Positions 12,901 through 25,061 of a stretch of 64,000 nt of DNA are shown piece after piece. Made by a program: the position numbers and the translations under genes. How positions within the stretch are numbered: the stretch's first letter is position 1; each line of letters opens with the position of its first letter. Origin of the DNA: Przewalskia tangutica. Its lineage: Eukaryota > Streptophyta > Magnoliopsida > Solanales > Solanaceae. The stretch is from contig CM056736.1 in NCBI GenBank assembly GCA_029844215.1, positions 58,589,562 to 58,653,561 of the forward strand. The letters are read 5' to 3'. A model generated the notes under the pieces. That model was not told where the DNA came from and made no database searches. It saw nothing but the letters and a program-made list of their open reading frames with translations.

Positions 12901-13364
12901 CCAAGATTGAAACAAATGGAGGGTGAAGATTGGGTTGCTTGCGTGAGTGGAGTCTTCCACCAAGTGTCCACCACAAAATTGGGACATATGTCCACTACAA
13001 CATTGGAACATATGTCCACCACAACAATGAGCCATGTGGCCATCCACATGGCTCACAAAAACCGTCCACCACCTACTCCCACTCACTCAAAAAAATATCT
13101 TGCAAGACTTGACTTTTGACTAGTCCACTAGCCCAACATTTCGTCCAAACATGCCACCTAAGGGTGACACATGTCGCCTCCTATTGGTCCAAAATATTTC
13201 GCCTCTCGGAAAAATCCATAATCGGTTAAAATATTAAAACGTAGAATTTCCTTCACAAGGTTCGAATCTTTTCGTTGAAAGTTCACAATTTCGCCCTTAA
13301 CCTAATTAGGGTTTGTACAAACGCACGACGCCCTCACATACATACCTCGAACTACGGTATAACA
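9954..13364 (-). repeat. 5' LTR of element B
   Basis: The LTR is 3411 bp and pairs with 4207-7642. The terminus TGTCACG at 9954 abuts the primer site and the other terminus at 13364 abuts the CTTAT duplication. Stretches such as 11100-12300 are almost identical to 5340-6560, which points to a fairly recent insertion. Confidence 0.92.
10640..10985 (-). repeat. minisatellite in 5' LTR of B
   Basis: This is the counterpart of the array at 4905-5235. It has the same GGCAAGTACG and AACTACCGATACC cores. Single-base and short indels separate it from the partner array. Confidence 0.8.
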
Positions 13365-13369
13365 CTTAT
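13365..13369. other. target-site duplication of element B (right copy)
   Basis: CTTAT, identical to 4202-4206. Confidence 0.95.
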
Positions 13370-13654
13370 CCTCGTATTGCCTGGCCGTTGTACATTCGTG
13401 GTATGGCGGGCCCCGTCCCGTGAGTTGTTATTCTGAGGTGCAGTAGTCACATTTGTGGATTGGGTTGTAAAGAAAAAAAAATGTACTGTTTTATTGCGTA
13501 TATTGTACGGAAGGTGGCCTTATCGGCTAGCCTGTTGTTATTTTATGTTTAAGCATTTTATAAGTTGTGTATGTTCCGCTGCTATTCTCTGATGTATACC
13601 GAAAGGGGTGCCCAGGTAGGGCACCAGTCGCGGGCCCGAGGTCGAGTCGTGACA
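13370..13654 (+). repeat. 3' LTR of element A, second part
   Basis: This continues the LTR interrupted at 4206. It ends with GGTGCCCAGGTAGGGCACC, a perfect 7-bp-stem hairpin, and the terminus CGTGACA. Directly after it the minus-strand integrase of element C begins, so A inserted into C. The expected 5-base duplication starts ACTTC at 13655; its partner is outside the window. Confidence 0.85.
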
Positions 13655-14600
13655 ACTTCCTCCCGTATAAGGCCTCATAAGGCGCCATTTGGATACTAGA
13701 ATGGTAGATGTTGTTATATGCAAACTCCACAAGAGGTAAATGATCCTCCCAGCTACCCCTGAAATCAATAACACAAGCCCGCAAAGATATCTTCGCGGTC
13801 CGATAGTACGCCTACCGTCCGCTTGGCCCGAGGATGAAACGCAGATCTTGAGACTCACTGTGTCCCTTAATCCCTTCGAAAGACTCGTAAGTTAGCCGAT
13901 AACTGGGCTCCCCTTTCTAAAATGATCGATATAGGCACTCCGTGCAGTCTCACAATCTCTCTGATATACAATCTAGCATAATCCTCGGCCGAAAAAGTCG
14001 CCCCGATCGCGTAGTGGTCCGATTTCACAAGATGTCGACAAATAACCGGATGGAATCATACTTCCTCTGAGTGTGAGGTAACCCTGTAATAAAATCCATA
14101 TTTACCACCTCCCACTTCCAAGTCGGAATATCAATAGCTCGCAATGTACCACCGGCTTCGTGCTAAACCTGACTGCCGACAATTCGACATCGCGCCACAA
14201 ACTCCGCAACGCCCTCTTCGTGCCATCCCACCTATCCACACAGCTGAGGTCATGGTACATCTTAATAGACCCCGGATGAATAGAATAACGAGCACTTTGT
14301 GCCTCCCCCGACGAAGTCCTCGCTACATCGGAACACACAACCGCCCTCAAATCTTAGCACCCTTCAGCGCTACCTCAAATAGACTTTCTCTATCTCAAGA
14401 GTGCGCATCTCGATACCGCATCATGATCGGATCCTCATCGTCGCCTCTTCACCTCCTCGACGATGGAAGACTCGCAACCTCTCGAACCCGAACCCCATTA
14501 CTATCGTAATCAACCAACGAACCCCAAGGCTCGCTAATGATGTAACTCGCGACCATGCCCTTTTCTCTCGCCGCACACCGATGACTACCCATCGACCGCG
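13655..14600 (-). pseudogene. Ty3 integrase (element C), truncated
   Basis: Integrase joins element cDNA to host DNA. The zinc-binding part is seen around 14102-14350 (YSIHPGSIKMYHDL for the H-H half; the C-C half is broken). The segment at 13784-13660 reads MRACVIDFRGSWEDHLPLVE and then YNNIYHSSIQMAPYEALYGR, the end of the catalytic core. Frameshifts separate these blocks. The protein is then cut by LTR A, so the C-terminal domain is missing here. Confidence 0.85.
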
Positions 14601-14617
14601 ACTAAGGGCATCCGCAA

Positions 14618-15800
14618 CTACATCGCCTTCCCCGGTGGTATAGATATCGACATCGTAATCATTAAGCGCTCCAACCACCGTCTTCGCCGCAAGTTCACTC
14701 CTGCCGAAGATATACCGAGACTTCGTGGTCCGTAAATGTCCACATGAACTCCATACAAATAATGTCTCCAGATTTTCAAGGCATGAATCACTGCTGCCAA
14801 CTCTAAGTCATGTGTGGGATAGTTCTTCTCATGCTTCCTGAGCTGTCGAGATGCGTAAGCTATAACTTTGCCGTGCTGCATCAGTACGCACCCAAGCCCG
14901 ACACCCGACGCATCACAATAAACCACATATCCGTCTAAACCCTCTGGAAGAGTAAGGACTGGGGCGGTCGTCAATTTCTCCTTCAGTAACTGGAAACTCT
15001 CCTCACAAGCATCCGTCCACCGGAACATAGCTCGAGTCACCTAGTCAAAGGCGCTGAGATGGAAGCAAACTTCTCCACAAATCTCCGATAATAACCCGCA
15101 AGGCCCAAAAAGCTGCGCACCTCCGCTTGTAGTGGTCTAGGCCAAGTCTGATCGACTCAATCTTTGTTGTATCCACCAATACCATCGGCCCGATAACATG
15201 CCCTAAGAAAGCCATCAAGCCAACCAAAACTCGCAGTTCGAGAACTTGGCATACAATTGCCGGCCCCGAGGACTCCAATACCGCCTCGCCGTCTGCATGT
15301 TCTCGCTCGCGCGAATAAACCAGATATCATCAATGAATACTATAACGAACATATCCAAGAATGGCTTGAACACCCGTTCATCAAATCCATGAATACCGCT
15401 GGGCGCTGTCAACCCGAAATACATCACCGAACTCATAATGCCCATACCGGTCCCGAATGCGATCTTTGGGATATCCGCCTCTAACTCGCACTGATGATAA
15501 CTGCATCGCAGTCTATCTTAGAAAACACCTTGCACTCGCAATCGTCAAACAAATCGCCAATCCCGGGAAGGGTATCTGTTTTGATAGTTACCTTATTCAC
15601 CGCTCAGAATCAACACACACGCAGCTGCCTCATCCTTCTTCTTTACAAATAACACCGCGCCCCTGGAGAAACACTTGGCCCGATAAAGCCTTTTCCAGCA
15701 AGTCCTTCACCGGTCTTTCAATTCCTCAACTCACAGTAAAACTCAATCTCCTCTCGTGAGGATACGGAAGCTCGTCTGGGAATACGTCAAAACTCTCTAA
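14618..15800 (-). pseudogene. Ty3 reverse transcriptase and RNase H (element C)
   Basis: The RNase H region (15040-14700) is the best preserved: FRWTDACEESFQLLKEKL, VVYCDASGVGLGCVLMQHGK and YPTHDLELAAVIHALKIWRH. Upstream, 15445-15215 has VFKPFLDMFVIVFIDDIW, the reverse transcriptase active site with FIDD in place of YIDD, as in many plant Ty3 elements. The N-terminal part near 15600-15700 keeps pieces of the palm domain in broken frames. The chain would copy element RNA to DNA, but stops and frameshifts make it dead as given. Confidence 0.88.
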
Positions 15801-15949
15801 CGATCGGAATCGATCAAGGTCCAGATTCTCACCTCGATGTCGAATACCGAACCATATAGTAGATATACCCCTTCCGTACCATCTTCCTAGCCTTGAGGTA
15901 AGAAATAAACCTACGCCTTGGCGACGCAGTATTCCCCTTCCACTCGATA

Positions 15950-16250
15950 ACCGGCTCACCAGAAACCGGAACCGCACTCAATCTCTCTCATACCCACATT
16001 GGCATAGCAAGACGCTAGCCAATCCATACCCATAATCACATCAAAGTCCGTCATATCCAACTCTATCAAGTCGGCAGAGTCTGACGACCGTATATAGTCA
16101 CTGGGCAAGCCTTATATACCCGCTCGGCTACCACCGAATTACTCATCGCGTAGCCACCTCAAAAGGTTTTATGGACTCGGCTCTATCCCTATTCTACCAA
16201 AGAATATGAGGAGATATATAGGACAAGGTAGAACCTCGGATCTATCAAAG
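15950..16250 (-). pseudogene. Ty3 aspartic protease C-terminal part (element C)
   Basis: Near 16080-15970 the minus strand reads DLIELDMTDFDVIMGMDWLA followed by SCYANVG, the segment after the catalytic domain in this clade's protease (DVILGMDWL). I do not see an intact DSGA or DTGA active site in frame. The chain stops soon after. Confidence 0.75.
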
Positions 16251-16254
16251 CATA

Positions 16255-17620
16255 TACATCACAAAGATGAAACCAATAATGTACTGTGATGACATCCGTG
16301 ACGCCCCGGTCCCGACGGCCGACATAGCATAAATGCGGTTCTGAGGACCGCTGGAACAGGGACCCCCACCACGACCCCTATCGCGGCATGCTGGCCCGTG
16401 AACACCCTGCCCTCCGGGGCGCATAACCGTCGCAGATGAAGATCCAAAGAATCGACCGCCGGCTGAACCATAACACTCCCGCCACCTGCCTGGACAATCT
16501 CTTCAAATGGCCTCGCTAGCCACAAGAGTAACAAGCTCTCGGAGGAACACGACACTCGCTCGATGAGACCTACCGTGACGAGCACACCAAGATGTGGTGG
16601 TCTTGACGGTGACGCCGCCCCTGAAACCTCAAGTCTCAGAGCCCCGACTGCCTCGAATGACCCGGCCGCTGCACTCCCGCCGTAAAAACTGAGAATGAGC
16701 ACTCTGTGCTGGCTAAAATGTGGACCTAGTCTGCTTTGTTGAGGTTGTCCGCCAAAATCGCCCCGAGACTCGCTGCCCCGCCTCTTGGGCTGGCTCGAGT
16801 CTAGCCGGGTCCTCCTCTCTCGCCCTCTATCCTCGTGCATACGCCGCATCTCCGCAATATCCATACACGTCAAGAGCCACCCCCAAGCATGCAGTAATCA
16901 TATGACGGTCTAGCCCCATCACATATCGATGAACCCTGTCTGCCATGTCAGCTACAATGGTGTGCGCATACCTAGCCAATGAGTCAAACTCCAGGTTGTA
17001 CTCTCTGATAGTCCTCCCGTTCTGCCTCAAGGTCAGGAATCTATCCACGCGGGCTCTCTTCATCTCAGGAGGCAAGAAGTGATCCAGGAAGGCCTCTGTG
17101 AACTCCTCCCAAACAGCTGGAAGAGCATCCTTACCTCTAGACAACTCCCATGACTCAAACCAGTTCAACGCAATATCGCAGAACCGTAGAAGAGGCTAGC
17201 ATAATGCACTCACCTCCGAGGCCCTAAGCACTGCATAGTCCGTCAGAACTACCGAACAAACTCGAGGATCCTCCGGATCTCGAACCATAGAACTTCGGTG
17301 GATGACAACCCAGAAATCCCAATCAGAACCGTCGGCTCTGGTTGGTCGCCGCTCTGTCGGCGCCGCTCGCATTATGCCGGTCAATAACCGGATCGCCTCG
17401 TAATCCCTATACTCAGCCGCTGGACCTGAGGCTCGTGTACCGTGGTCTCGTGAGCCGCCGCCGCCAACTCATTGAGGCCGGGCGACGTCGTGGAACTCGC
17501 CGCTCGAAACATCATCTCCGGTAAGGACTGGGCCTGTGTCGTCGTGACCCTACGCATCCTACTAGCAGCTCCCTCAGCTGATTTGCCCTTCTGGGCCGCG
17601 GTTGCCTTGCGTGGAGGCAT
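16255..17620 (-). pseudogene. Ty3 gag (element C)
   Basis: The start at 17620 reads MPPRKATAAQKGKS. The central capsid-like part at 17168-16830 reads FESWELSRGKDALPAVWEEF and EAFLDHFLPPEMKRARVDRF, then LTLRQNGRTIREYNLEFDSL, a clear match to the retrotransposon gag domain. The zinc knuckle near 16540-16490 is frameshifted. This is the longest gag in the window and the reference for the shorter gags of B and E. Confidence 0.87.
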
Positions 17621-17812
17621 AACTGATACATAAAGGAAAATATCAGAGGGAGTTCAACCTATAACACAACTCTATTGCACGATCTTAGAGTGAAAGAATG
17701 GAAAACCAATCCTAAATATCCTGCAGCCTCCTGATTATAGATGTGGTGCACAACACACCGATAATCAAGACTCTACTAGACACGGTCTGTAGACACTTTC
17801 CGAGGACTAACT

Positions 17813-17824
17813 GCTCTGATACCA
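17813..17824 (-). other. primer-binding site of element C
   Basis: The minus strand reads TGGTATCAGAGC, the perfect complement of the 3' end of initiator tRNA-Met, four bases inside the LTR terminus at 17829. Confidence 0.93.
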
Positions 17825-17828
17825 CTTT

Positions 17829-19285
17829 TGTCACGACACGCGATCGTGCCCTACCGGCACCCTGCTCGTATACATCGAGAATAGCAATGAACATACATAA
17901 CACATAACCTGTGGATAGTAAACATCACTGGTGGGCCGACAAGACCGCCTTTCATAGATTAAACTTAATCAAAAGTAAACAGTACAACTTGTTCTTACAG
18001 CCCAAACCACAAACGTGACTACAGACCTCTAGGAAACAACTGTGGCGGGACAGGGCCCCGCCATACCCCTGAATGTACATAATACCTATAGCATCAGGGA
18101 AAATCGTACCAACAAACAAGCCTCCGGAGGAATGGAGCTTCTGACACCCGACCAGTGATCCTAAGAATGAGGATCCACCACCTGCTTACCCTTACCTGCG
18201 GCATGAACGCAGCCCCCGAGGAAGGGGGTCAGTACACAATATGTACTAAGTATGCGAAACTGGAAAAATACCGAAAATACCTCATAAGTCTAAATAACTG
18301 GAGACATATATGATATTCAATTACAGAACAATGTGCCTTACTAACAATGAGAATATCAAGCATATACTGTACTGCATGAAAATAGGAAGCTCATGATCAA
18401 AGCAAGGTCACCCACCCGCAGTATCATTAAGCAATCCTACTCCTGGGACTATTTCACCCGCATGGGTCGTGTGGACCTGCATGAGGTATTCCTCGCATAG
18501 GCTGTACCCGCCCGCATGGGACTATTTCACCCGCATGAGCCCTACGGACTCGCATGAGGTATTCCTCACATCGTGGGTAGCAAATCCACGGAATATGCAA
18601 ATGCCACAACCCGGGGAATGACCCCGTAACGAATAATATACCACTAGCACAAACCGGCTATCATACATAATACAAGCAAGTTAAGAAATCCCTTAACTTC
18701 TTATTAGTCTTGTTCATATACATTCTCATTTTAATTTACTTAAGGCACTAACATGTCTTCATGAAATACGGGAATTTAACCCAAAGTACTATGTACTTCT
18801 ACTCTTTTAAAACCTTAGGCAATTGATGCCTTAAAATCAATTTGCCTTCCATCAATTCACGTCATTTATCCTTACTTATTTTACTTGGAATAAATATCTC
18901 TTTTCAACTTCCCATAAGGCTAATATAACCAACTTCTCATAAAGTCGTTATATTAACTTCATACAATAAGTAAATTACATTTTTCATAAATCCAAGGGAC
19001 TTGTAGATTTAAAATGGAACAAGTATCATATACTTAAAAACACTTCAAGTCCCTTAACCTTGAAAACTTAAGACATCCTTACTACTTTTAAAGAAGTGAG
19101 TAAATCCCCTAACTCCACCGACTTGGACACTTTAAAAACGAGTAAAGGATACCAAGGTCTTGTACGTCTACCGTACTATATAGGTAAAACTATTCATGCT
19201 CAAGAGATAGGAAAGTTCCACATACCTCTTCGGTCAATCCACTTGATAAGTCCAAAATACCGCACGTAGTACGTCAACCTATAAT
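17829..19285 (-). repeat. 5' LTR of element C, first part
   Basis: It starts TGTCACGACAC next to the primer site. It carries the GGGACTATTTCACCCGCATG repeat at 18445-18600 and is split at 19285 by solo LTR G. With the part at 22811-23959 the LTR is about 2.6 kb. Confidence 0.88.
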
Positions 19286-22200
19286 TGTTATACCCCATAT
19301 TTTCAGAGTATGTACGTGTGGGCGTACGTAGAAAAGTTTGAGCCTTAAAGTTAGGCAAGGACGAAATTTTGTGCACAACCCCCGTAAAGAGTCGTTTTTC
19401 GACGAAACGTTTTCCGGACTTTGCGAAGGGAAAAATACGGCTATGTCATTTATAATTTTTGCGGATTTTTCCGAGAACGGAAATATTTTGGACCAACGAG
19501 AGGGCGACACTTGTCACCCTCAAGTTGGCGGTAGTTGTTGGCCGAAGTGGGCATGTTCTTGGCAAGATTTTGTGCCATGTTTTGTGGCCTAATCCATGGG
19601 TCAATGTTTGGGAGGGATTTGGGGAGTAGGATAGGGTGCACTTGTGCCAATCTTGGCCATCCACTTGCCCCCCACTTGGCTTGATCATGGCCATTGGTTT
19701 CCCTATAAATACCCCCCCTAACTTGAAGACTTCTTAATCCCAAATTGTTCTAACTCTTGAAATCCTCCCTCCCCTCTTGAAGAGCTCTCGTCCAAAGAGT
19801 CTTCCCCCTCCCCCTTTGTGAGCCCTTGGCCGAGAGCCTCCTCCCCTCGGGAAAGGCTTGGCCGGCAGGTACCCCTACCTTGAGTTGTTCTCGTAAAATA
19901 CACCCCCCCCCCTTGGTAGAAAGTATTCTCCAAGTATTTTTATTATCCCCAAAATACCCTAGCCGTATACCTTGTAGTATTCCAAAAGTTACCTCTATAC
20001 GTAGAGCTCGGAAATACTACCTTTTGTCCTTTTTGTCTCAAAACGAAACCCTTAGGAAAATCTTCATCGTTGGTTGAAGTGCTAAGTAGAAGTTGTTGGG
20101 AACTTCTAAGGGTTGTTTGGAGCGGGTTGAAGCGCCCAGAGTAGGAGCTAAACGTTGCTCAGGATCGACATTAAGCTTGGATAATTTTTGGGCTTATCGA
20201 GGTAAATACGCTTGACCTTCTTTTGTAATAAGTTTACATACTGTTGAAGTATAAGAATTAAGTAAGTTATATACCAGGAAGGTATATAAGATATACCAGG
20301 AAGGTATATAAGAAGAGAATTGAACTGTACTTACATAGGACTGTATTTACAGTAGACTTGTGAAGTTTGGCGGGTAGGGAAGTGCTGCCCAATTTTCCGT
20401 AAGAATCTTGTATCTAGATTTATTCTACCGAGTAGTCTAGACATTGATAGACTTGTATAAACGTTATAGGTTGAAGTACTGCGAGTAGCGAATTCTACTC
20501 GAAGGGTGGAAAAGGCTAACAGGACTACAGTACTTTGGAGCTTTTTGCTAATAGTCGATAATCGTCGCGAGGTATGTGATTCAAGCTATACTCTTGAGCA
20601 TGATATTTTAAAAGAATATATATATAGTACGGTAGACGTACGTGTGTTAACTGAACGTAGTTATACGGCAATGTCTTTTGACTTAAGCCTGAATAATAAG
20701 AATCTTGAAGTATTTCAAAAGAATTAAGAAACCTTTTTGAAAGAAGAGTAATACTTGGTTTTGAAAACATAAGAGTTATACTAGCTTTATGGGAAGTTAG
20801 GTATAACGTCTTAAGAGAGATAAAGAGAATGGTTTACTGATTTTAGAAGTTAAGAGACTTGATCTTAAAAGATAAGAGACTTGACTTATTTGAATTGATA
20901 TGAATTTTGTTAAAAGTGTGAAACCTCATTCGTGAGTAATGAGTACTTGATTTTTAAAAAGGGATAATGTTTTACTGATTTCAGAAATCAGAATAAGTAT
21001 CGAACAAACCACTGCAGCGCTAATAAAAGGAAATGTATTGAATAATTAAGTATTATTAAAACCAGTAGAAACCTCCATCTGCATAGAAGCTAAGATAAGA
21101 CAAAATGATATTACATTTCCTAGATCATGGATGCTTTAATAAGATTGTTATGAACAAGAATAACCTACTCACACATGAGGCATATGTTTCTCAAATTGTT
21201 TTAAAGGATTAAAACTATGAACTACGAAACCTTTTCGAAAATGAGAAACTTGAGCATTTGAAATTAGGCAAACTCAACGCTTGGAAAATAATGTTGTTAC
21301 TTGATTTACAAAGGGAAGTGTTTTGGTTTACTTAACAATGTTAGTCACTCTATTTTTAAACTACTGCATCGAGTGACCTTTGTAAAAGAAATGGATCTCA
21401 AAAGGAATTTAACGACGTAGTACTTTAGGTTAAAACCCGGACTTTGACATAAAATGAAAGTACCTTGAGTTGTGTATAACTTGCCTATGCTTGTTGTTGT
21501 GTAACTTGCCTATGCTTGTTGTGATAGCCTTTGTTGTGCAAAAATTGTGTTTCTATACTACCGCGTCTCTCGATGGAGGGCCGGTTGACTTGTTGAGAAC
21601 TTACTGGACGTACCGGCAGTGACGGAAGATTCCACGGGTATGCTTCCATTATTATTGTTACATGGGCATGTCTACACCGATGATGGATTCTGTGGGCATG
21701 TGACCATTATGGTTATTTATGGCGAAGTATCGTGACTTACGGTTGTGATCGGGTGCATAGCCTGTTTACTTGCCCCCGTCAGCTACGTGACGCAGGTGGA
21801 TCTGGTATAGGTTATCGCACTTGCCACGTGTCAGCTTCGCGGCGAAGTATCGTGACTTACGGTTGTGATCCGTGCTTAGTTCGGTTACTTTCGCCATTCG
21901 CGCGTGGCGCCGAGGATCTGGTGAGGCTATTGCACTTGCCACGTGTCGCCTTCGCGAGTCGGTGTTTGGATGAAGCCGTGACTTACGGTTGTGACCGTGC
22001 ATAGCTCGCTTACTTGCCCCGCCGCCTACGTGACGCAGGTGGATCTGGTATAGGTTATCGCACTTGCCACGTGTCAGCTTCATGTTATGATTATTTCCGC
22101 ACGTCTCTTTATGACACGTGGGACACGATGTTCAGTGTACTTCTTGTGTTATCATATCATGCATCGCCGCAGCCGGCGAAGGTATTCCACGGGCAGGATT

Positions 22201-22805
22201 GATGTTGTGGGCGTGAGACCCATAGTTATGTTTGAGTAATGACTTGGAGGGCGCGAGTCCCTGACTTGATATAACTGTTTATATGTGTGTACTGTAGTTT
22301 GGTTATCATACATGTCTCCTGCTTTATTTAGACTATTATGATTTCATTTACTGATTTTCGCCACATACTTGGTACTGTTAGATCGACCTCTTCGGGGCCG
22401 CGTTCATGCCGCAGTAGAGGTACATCATTGTCGATCCCCGCTTATAGGATCACATTTCAGCGTATTGAAGCCGTTCTTCCGGAGGCTTATCTTTTGCATG
22501 TTACCACGAGTGCAGAGGTTCTTGTACATTCGTGGGTATGGCGGGCCCCGTCCCGTCATAGTTGTTGTAAAAATCTTAGAGGTGCAGAGTAATCGGCAAG
22601 TGGTTGTAAGGATTGTAACTGTTCAAATGTCGATATATATATAATTGCAGAAAGGCAACCGTTTTGGTTGGCCTATTTTCTTTTATCTTGCTCCATATCT
22701 AATTGTATGTTTAAGTTTTTATTTCCGCTGGTTTTTCTCTGATGTTGTATCACTAGGGTGCCCGGGGTAAGGCACCAGTCACGGGCCCGGGTTCGGGTCG
22801 TGACA
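19286..22805 (+). repeat. solo LTR G (3.52 kb)
   Basis: It begins TGTTATACCCCAT and ends GGGTCGTGACA, with ATAAT at 19281-19285 and again at 22806-22810. There is no primer site, gag, pol or polypurine tract inside, and its length fits one LTR of the B type. This is what recombination between the two LTRs of a full element leaves behind. It interrupts the LTR of element C. Confidence 0.92.
21725..22080 (+). repeat. tandem repeat in solo LTR G
   Basis: The units contain GTGACTTACGGTTGTGATC and TCGCACTTGCCACGTGTCAGC. Three copies of about 115 bp are visible, each somewhat rearranged. Confidence 0.8.
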
Positions 22806-22810
22806 ATAAT

Positions 22811-23959
22811 GACCATAATACGTTTATTAACCTCTAGCTTCAACGTAGAATATTCCAAGTGCAAAGTCACTAATTTCTACGGAAAATCGGGTAGCATTTC
22901 CTTTGTTTCTACATACTTTTCCACCTTTTCAAGGTCCGAATTCAACATCCAAACGCCACTTTTAAGGCCCAACAATCCAAACAATTCAAAGGGGATTACA
23001 CACCTAATCTTGGATGTGTAAAATTCTGCCCCACAATGCATATTAACTAAATCAATAAGATAAAGGTAGTATTTTGGCTACAACATGTTCACATACTAAT
23101 TTTATTCCATCCCTTCAAATCCAAATCATATCTCTTACATGCAATTTATCTAAAAGCAATATTTATAACTACAAGTCCTTTGTTCTTCACATGCAACACA
23201 ATAAACTAGCAAAAGAGAAAGGATTGTTACCTTAGAGCTTACCCAAAATAATCCAACAAATTCACTAGTCTCCTTTCCACAATCACCACCACAAAAACTC
23301 CTACAAGCTTGCCAACAAGTTTCCTTCTTGCCACCTTTTCAGATTTTTCTCAAGCCTTGATTTCCTCTTGATTTTCTAGAGAGAAGGGAGAGCTTTTAAT
23401 TTTTAGAGAGAGAGGAGAGCTTGAAGAATGACCAAGTCTTCAAGACGTGGTCAATAAATAGGACATGCAAAATCAGATGGGGGGGGGGGGACACTTGTCA
23501 CCCTCCCATGGCCTTTTTTAAAACAAAACAGTTCAGATTTTCCCCCCAGCCTCGCAGAACCCGCCTCGGCGCCGCGGCCCTGCAGCCTGAGCCGCGGCGC
23601 TGAAACCTCCGTAACCTCTCAGAACTTCCGGCGCCGCGGCCCTGGTTTCCGGCGTCGTGGCCCTGTGGCTCCTGACTGAAATATTTTTCTGTCCGACTGC
23701 GCACTGAACTTGTAACTTCCATAACTTTCTACTCCGATGTCCTATCGACGAACGGTTGGTTGCGTTGGAACCTAGACTCAACGAAACATGTACTACGCCT
23801 TTGAAACACTTAGGAACTCATAATGCAACTGGACATAAATTGCCTCAAAGTTGACTAAAAACCCATCCAAAATATTCTGTCGACCTATCTTTTAAAAATT
23901 TAAATCTTAACTCCTTTCGTACGTCCGCATAAGCAGGTCCTGAACTATGGGGTGTAACA
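22811..23959 (-). repeat. 5' LTR of element C, second part
   Basis: It continues C's LTR after solo LTR G and its duplication, and ends TGGGGTGTAACA at 23959. It holds a G-run at about 23478 and a GC-rich stretch with GGCGCCGCGGCCCTG repeated at 23567-23660. No ORF here looks real. Confidence 0.85.
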
Positions 23960-24293
23960 TCACTACTGTCATACCACCCTTTTTGGGTACCACTTGTACT
24001 GGACTCACCCACGCGCTGTCAGATATAGGATAAATTACTCCAGCATCGAGTCATTTCATGATTTCTTTTCTGACTACCTCTTTCATGTTTTGGTTTAGTC
24101 TCCTTTGTGCCTCAATGGAGGGTCTGCTCTCCCTATCTAGATGAATCTTATGCATTACTGTTGATGGACTTATCCCCTTTATGTCTGCTAATGTCCACCC
24201 AATGGCACGCTTGTGAGCCCTCAGTACTCTCAGCAGCTTATCAATCTCTACTGTGGATAGATGGCATGGGATGATCATTGGTAAGGATTGATC
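23960..24293 (-). pseudogene. reverse transcriptase N-terminal part (element D)
   Basis: The segment at 24278-24051 reads TVEIDKLLRVLRAHKRAIGW, then LADIKGISPSTVMHKIHLD, the linker and start of an Athila/Tat reverse transcriptase. Close to 23965-24045 come ISDSAWVSPVQVVPKKGG, where the conserved SPVQVVPKKGG lies before element C cuts it. A frameshift separates these from each other and from the protease frame. Confidence 0.85.
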
Positions 24294-25061
24294 TTAGGAT
24301 TGATCTTCACCTAGATATTGGTACTGTAAATGATCGGGTAGAATTTTTAACTCTAACTCTGGAGCCTTTTCTTTGGATGGTACTGATCTCTCTGCCATCT
24401 GCCCAAGCTCTTCATATCTCTTATTATCACATTTCTCATAAGAATTCATCCAATTTACATACTCCATCAGCCTTGGGTCGTTTCCACTACTATCATCCCA
24501 TCTGGTCAATACTTCTTCAAGCGTATCATCATTTCTGAACCCTTTTTCTGACACTGCATCTTCGATTATGTCAATGGCCGAACAGTTGTCACTTGCATCT
24601 GGGAAGGTTGCTGCCCGAAAAACATTGAAAATCACCTCTTCTTCTTCCACCCGAAGTTTCAGCTCCCCTTTGTGAACATCGATGAGAGCCTGTCCTGTGG
24701 CTAGGAAGGTTCTGCCAAGTATGATGGGGATTATGTCGTTATCTCTTATGTCTAAGATGACGAAATCAGCGGGAAAGATGAACTTGTCCACCTTTACCAA
24801 CACATCCTCGATGACTCCTCTAGGGTGGACTATGGAGCGGTCAGCTAACTGCAAAGTGATGTTTGTAGGTTTGACTTCTCCCATTCCAAGTTTGCAAAAA
24901 ACTAGGTAGGGCATCAAATTTATGCCTGCCCCCAGATCGCACAACGCCTTCTGACATTCAAACTTTCCAATAGTGCATGAGATGGTGAAGCTCCCAGGAT
25001 CTTTTAATTTATGAGGTAGTTTTCTCTGTAGGATGGCACTGCATTCTTCAGTCAACACCAC
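24294..25061 (-). CDS. Athila/Tat aspartic protease region (element D, fragment)
   Basis: An open frame of 255 codons has KALCDLGAGINLMPYLVF with the catalytic D-x-G-A, then QLADRSIVHPRGVIEDVLVK and IILGRTFLATGQALIDVHKG, the second conserved block. The protease would cut the element's polyprotein. The acidic tail leads to LPDHLQYQYLGEDQS, the usual bridge to reverse transcriptase. This is the best preserved retrotransposon frame in the window, but it is only an internal piece of a polyprotein: the gag half is deleted and reverse transcriptase is interrupted. Confidence 0.88.
   Translation of the reverse strand: MVLTEECSAILQRKLPHKLKDPGSFTISCTIGKFECQKALCDLGAGINLMPYLVFCKLGMGEVKPTNITLQLADRSIVHPRGVIEDVLVKVDKFIFPADFVILDIRDNDIIPIILGRTFLATGQALIDVHKGELKLRVEEEEVIFNVFRAATFPDASDNCSAIDIIEDAVSEKGFRNDDTLEEVLTRWDDSSGNDPRLMEYVNWMNSYEKCDNKRYEELGQMAERSVPSKEKAPELELKILPDHLQYQYLGEDQS

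Larger units (their letters stand above)
4207..13364 (-). mobile_element. element B: complete gag-only Ty3-type LTR retrotransposon
   Basis: The 9.16 kb insertion has two LTRs of 3436 and 3411 bp, a primer site, gag, a non-coding block and a polypurine tract, flanked by CTTAT duplications. The interior is only about 2.3 kb. I find no protease, reverse transcriptase, RNase H or integrase in it, so it would be non-autonomous. The LTR termini, primer site and gag start match those of C and E. It sits inside the 3' LTR of the plus-strand element A, so it is younger than A. Confidence 0.92.
13655..23959 (-). mobile_element. element C: decayed Ty3 element with gag to integrase (5' portion)
   Basis: Reading the minus strand, the order is 5' LTR (23959 to 17829, split by solo LTR G), primer site, gag, protease, reverse transcriptase, RNase H and integrase, which is cut at 13655 by element A. 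The integrase end and 3' LTR are outside the window. Stops and frameshifts occur throughout. The order places it in Ty3/gypsy, and the integrase motif NNIYHSSIQMAPYEALYG suggests the Tekay/Del chromovirus branch. It is inserted in the reverse transcriptase of element D. Confidence 0.88.
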
